This document shows, in pieces, positions 62,398-64,000 of a DNA stretch of 64,000 bases. The DNA comes from Erythrophleum ivorense (taxonomy: Eukaryota; Streptophyta; Magnoliopsida; Fabales; Fabaceae). A program made the position numbers and the translations under genes. The first letter of the stretch is position 1, and the number at the start of each line of letters is the position of its first letter. The stretch covers positions 46,153,283 through 46,217,282 of the forward strand of contig JAIUCV010000003.1 in assembly GCA_026724425.1 (NCBI GenBank), given 5' to 3'. The notes below the pieces were generated by a model. It did not search any database. It was not told the origin of the DNA and saw only the letters and a list, made by a program, of their open reading frames with translations.

Positions 62398-62680
62398 TGT
62401 AACACCATAATGTGTTAACTTCAACTATTCTTCACTTAGGCTTGATTCCATAAAATTTCAAAAAAACAAAAAAGAATAAAACCATGACATACTGAGGGTT
62501 TAGACACTCATATTTCACCTCGTGGGTCTTGTGAATCCATCAATTATATTTTCTATTCAAAATCCATTCATACGACTCATATATATCATAAAACAATAAA
62601 TGAACCATAGATATGAGGCCAAAAACTAAAAAAATGTAATTTCTCTCATAGGTCCAAAAGTTAAATTTTTGGCTCTAACT
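62398..62680 (-). repeat. Truncated LTR fragment (same family as 1559-4100)
   Basis: It begins tgtaacaccataatg and stays alignable with 1559 to about 1853 (caagtgggtcttgtgaatcc-type segment, aaccat.gatatgag.ccaaaaacta), ending ttggctctaact. At 62681 it stops abruptly and pol coding sequence begins. Only the last ~283 bp of the LTR remain. Confidence 0.8.
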
Positions 62681-64000
62681 GATGCATTGTCTAGGCGTTA
62701 CACTTTGATTACTTCCATGCATGCTAGATTGATAGGTTTTGAGATGATAAAAGGCATGTATGAATCTGATTTTGATTTTGCTGATATTTGGAAATCTTGT
62801 GAATTGCATGGTGCTAATGACTATTATAGGTTTGATGGATTCCTTTTCAAAAAGAACATGTTATGCATTCCTATGTGTTCCATTCGTGAGCTTCTTGTTA
62901 AGGAAACTCATGGTGGAGGATTGATGGGCCATTTTGGTGTAGAAAAGACTTTGGCTCTTTTAAATGAGCATTTTTATTGGCCTAGCATGAGAAAAGATGT
63001 GGTTGCTGTTTGTTCTAGATGTATTACTTGTAAGCATGCTAAGTCTAGAATTCAATCACATGGCTTGTATTCTCCTTTACCAGTTCCCTCTCACCCATGG
63101 ACTGATATTTCTATGGACTTTGTTTTGGGTTTGCCTAAATCTCCCACTGGGAAAGATAGTGTCTTTGTTGTTGTGGATAGGTTTAGTAAAATGGCTCATT
63201 TTATTGCTTGTTCCAAAACTAATGATGCTATGTATGTGGCAGAATTATTTTTCAAGGAGATTGTTAGGTTGCATGGTGTGCCAAAAACTATTGTTAGTGA
63301 TAGAGATGTAAAATTCTTGAGTTATTTCTGGAAAACATTGTGGAATAAACTTGGCACTAAGCTTTTATTTTCTACTACAGCGCATCCACAAACTGACGGG
63401 CAGACCGAGGTTGTTAATAGAACCCTCTCTACTTTATTAAGAGCTATCATTCAAAAGAATCTTAAGAATTGGGAGAAGTGTTTGCCCCATGTCGAATTTG
63501 CTTATAATCGTGCTATTCATTCTGCAACAAAATTCTCTCCTTTTGAAATTGTTTATGGCTTTAATCCTCTAACCCCGTTAGATTTGCTTCCTTTACCTTC
63601 ACATGAGTTTACTAACCTTGATGGTGCTAGGAAGGCAAAGTTTGTACAGGATTTGCATGAGAAGGTGAAAGCCAATATTGAAAGAAAGAATGAGCAAATT
63701 GCCAACCAAGTTAACAAGGGTAGAAGGCGTGTAGTATTTGAACCCGGCGATTGGGTGTGGGTTCACTTGCGAAAAGAACGTTTCCCGGAGAAAAGGAAGT
63801 CAAAACTCCAACCTAGAGGAGATGGTCCCTTTCAAGTTCTTGAAAGGATTAATGATAATGCTTATAAAATTGACTTACCTAGTTCTTATGGAAATATTAG
63901 TGCTACTTTTAATGTAACTGATCTCTCTTCCTTTGATATTGCAGATTCGAGGACGAATCCTTTTCAAGAGGGGGGGAATGATGCAATAACACCAAATAAT
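62681..64000 (+). CDS. Chromovirus Pol, integrase part (5'-truncated, runs off window)
   Basis: This frame is open for 440 codons to the window edge without a stop. It starts at DALSRRY, the motif after RNase H, so protease, RT and RNase H are missing. Then come the zinc-binding part (H77, H84, CSRCITC around 111-117), the integrase core with D146 (SMDF), D207 (VSDRD) and E243 (GQTE) in the canonical D-x35-E spacing, the GPF/Y-type C-terminal module (FEPGDWVWVHLRKERFP, GDGPFQVLERINDNAYKIDL), and the tail TNPFQEGGND. The tail, and a reading frame running into an LTR that starts TGATG, fit the centromeric CRM clade of plant chromoviruses. That clade call is from recognition, not alignment. The integrase would insert cDNA. 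Upstream 62398-62680 is foreign LTR sequence, so no natural start codon exists. Confidence 0.85.
63966..63978 (+). other. Polypurine tract of the chromovirus
   Basis: AAGAGGGGGGGAA lies inside the 3' end of the pol frame, immediately before TGATG. Confidence 0.7.
63979..64000 (+). repeat. Start of the chromovirus 3' LTR
   Basis: TGATGCAATAACACC follows the polypurine tract. Only 22 bp lie in the window, and the pol frame continues through them. Confidence 0.6.

Overview
The window is plant nuclear DNA, almost certainly from a eudicot. It is AT-rich and gene-poor, dominated by nested transposable elements. The plant assignment rests on one spliced host gene of the plant-specific F-box/PP2 (phloem protein 2-B-like) family, a CACTA transposon with plant-type TnpD and TnpA genes, a plant chromovirus Pol fragment, and a PIF1-like helicase remnant of the kind carried by plant Helitrons. 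I cannot name the species. No tRNA, rRNA, CRISPR or prokaryotic-type genes were seen.

Region 1 (1-22764) is a retrotransposon nest. A partial LTR (1-966) comes first. Then a 2.5-kb solo LTR (1559-4100, TSD CCAAT) sits inside another LTR-like sequence. A 16.3-kb Ty3/gypsy-type element on the minus strand (6448-22759, TSD ATTCT) follows, with LTRs at 6448-9884 and 16220-22759, a Met-tRNA-type PBS and a polypurine tract. Its internal region is too decayed to read. It was later hit by two more solo LTRs: 13687-15375 (TSD TTTAT) in the interior, and 17553-20652 (TSD GTAAG) inside its own 5' LTR.

Region 2 (22765-30149) is AT-rich intergenic DNA with two copies of a fold-back MITE and local tandem duplications.

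Region 3 (30150-39426) holds the only apparently functional host gene, an F-box/PP2 gene in three exons (31099-34525). A ~0.9-kb inverted repeat ends about 50 bp upstream of its start codon. A possible decayed F-box-associated gene lies at ~35958-36660. A ~350-bp tandem repeat array begins at ~38570.

Region 4 (39427-53270) is a complete 13.8-kb CACTA (En/Spm) element with CACTA ends, TSD CTC and GCGACGGAA-type subterminal repeats. It carries two multi-exon minus-strand genes, TnpD-like (43279-46973) and TnpA-like (40324-43127), each with one in-frame nonsense codon. It interrupts one unit of the ~350-bp array.

Region 5 (53271-62397) contains the rest of that array, a PIF1/Helitron-type helicase pseudogene (53992-55612, minus), a CAGCTTCTTC-rich degenerate repeat (57270-58080), microsatellites and unrecognised repetitive DNA.

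Region 6 (62398-64000) is a chimera: 283 bp of LTR, homologous to the end of the solo LTR at 1559, is fused directly to the 3' part of a chromovirus pol gene. That reading frame (integrase with an intact D-D-E triad) is open to the window edge and runs into the next LTR. Apart from the F-box/PP2 gene, the genes here serve transposition and form no host pathway.
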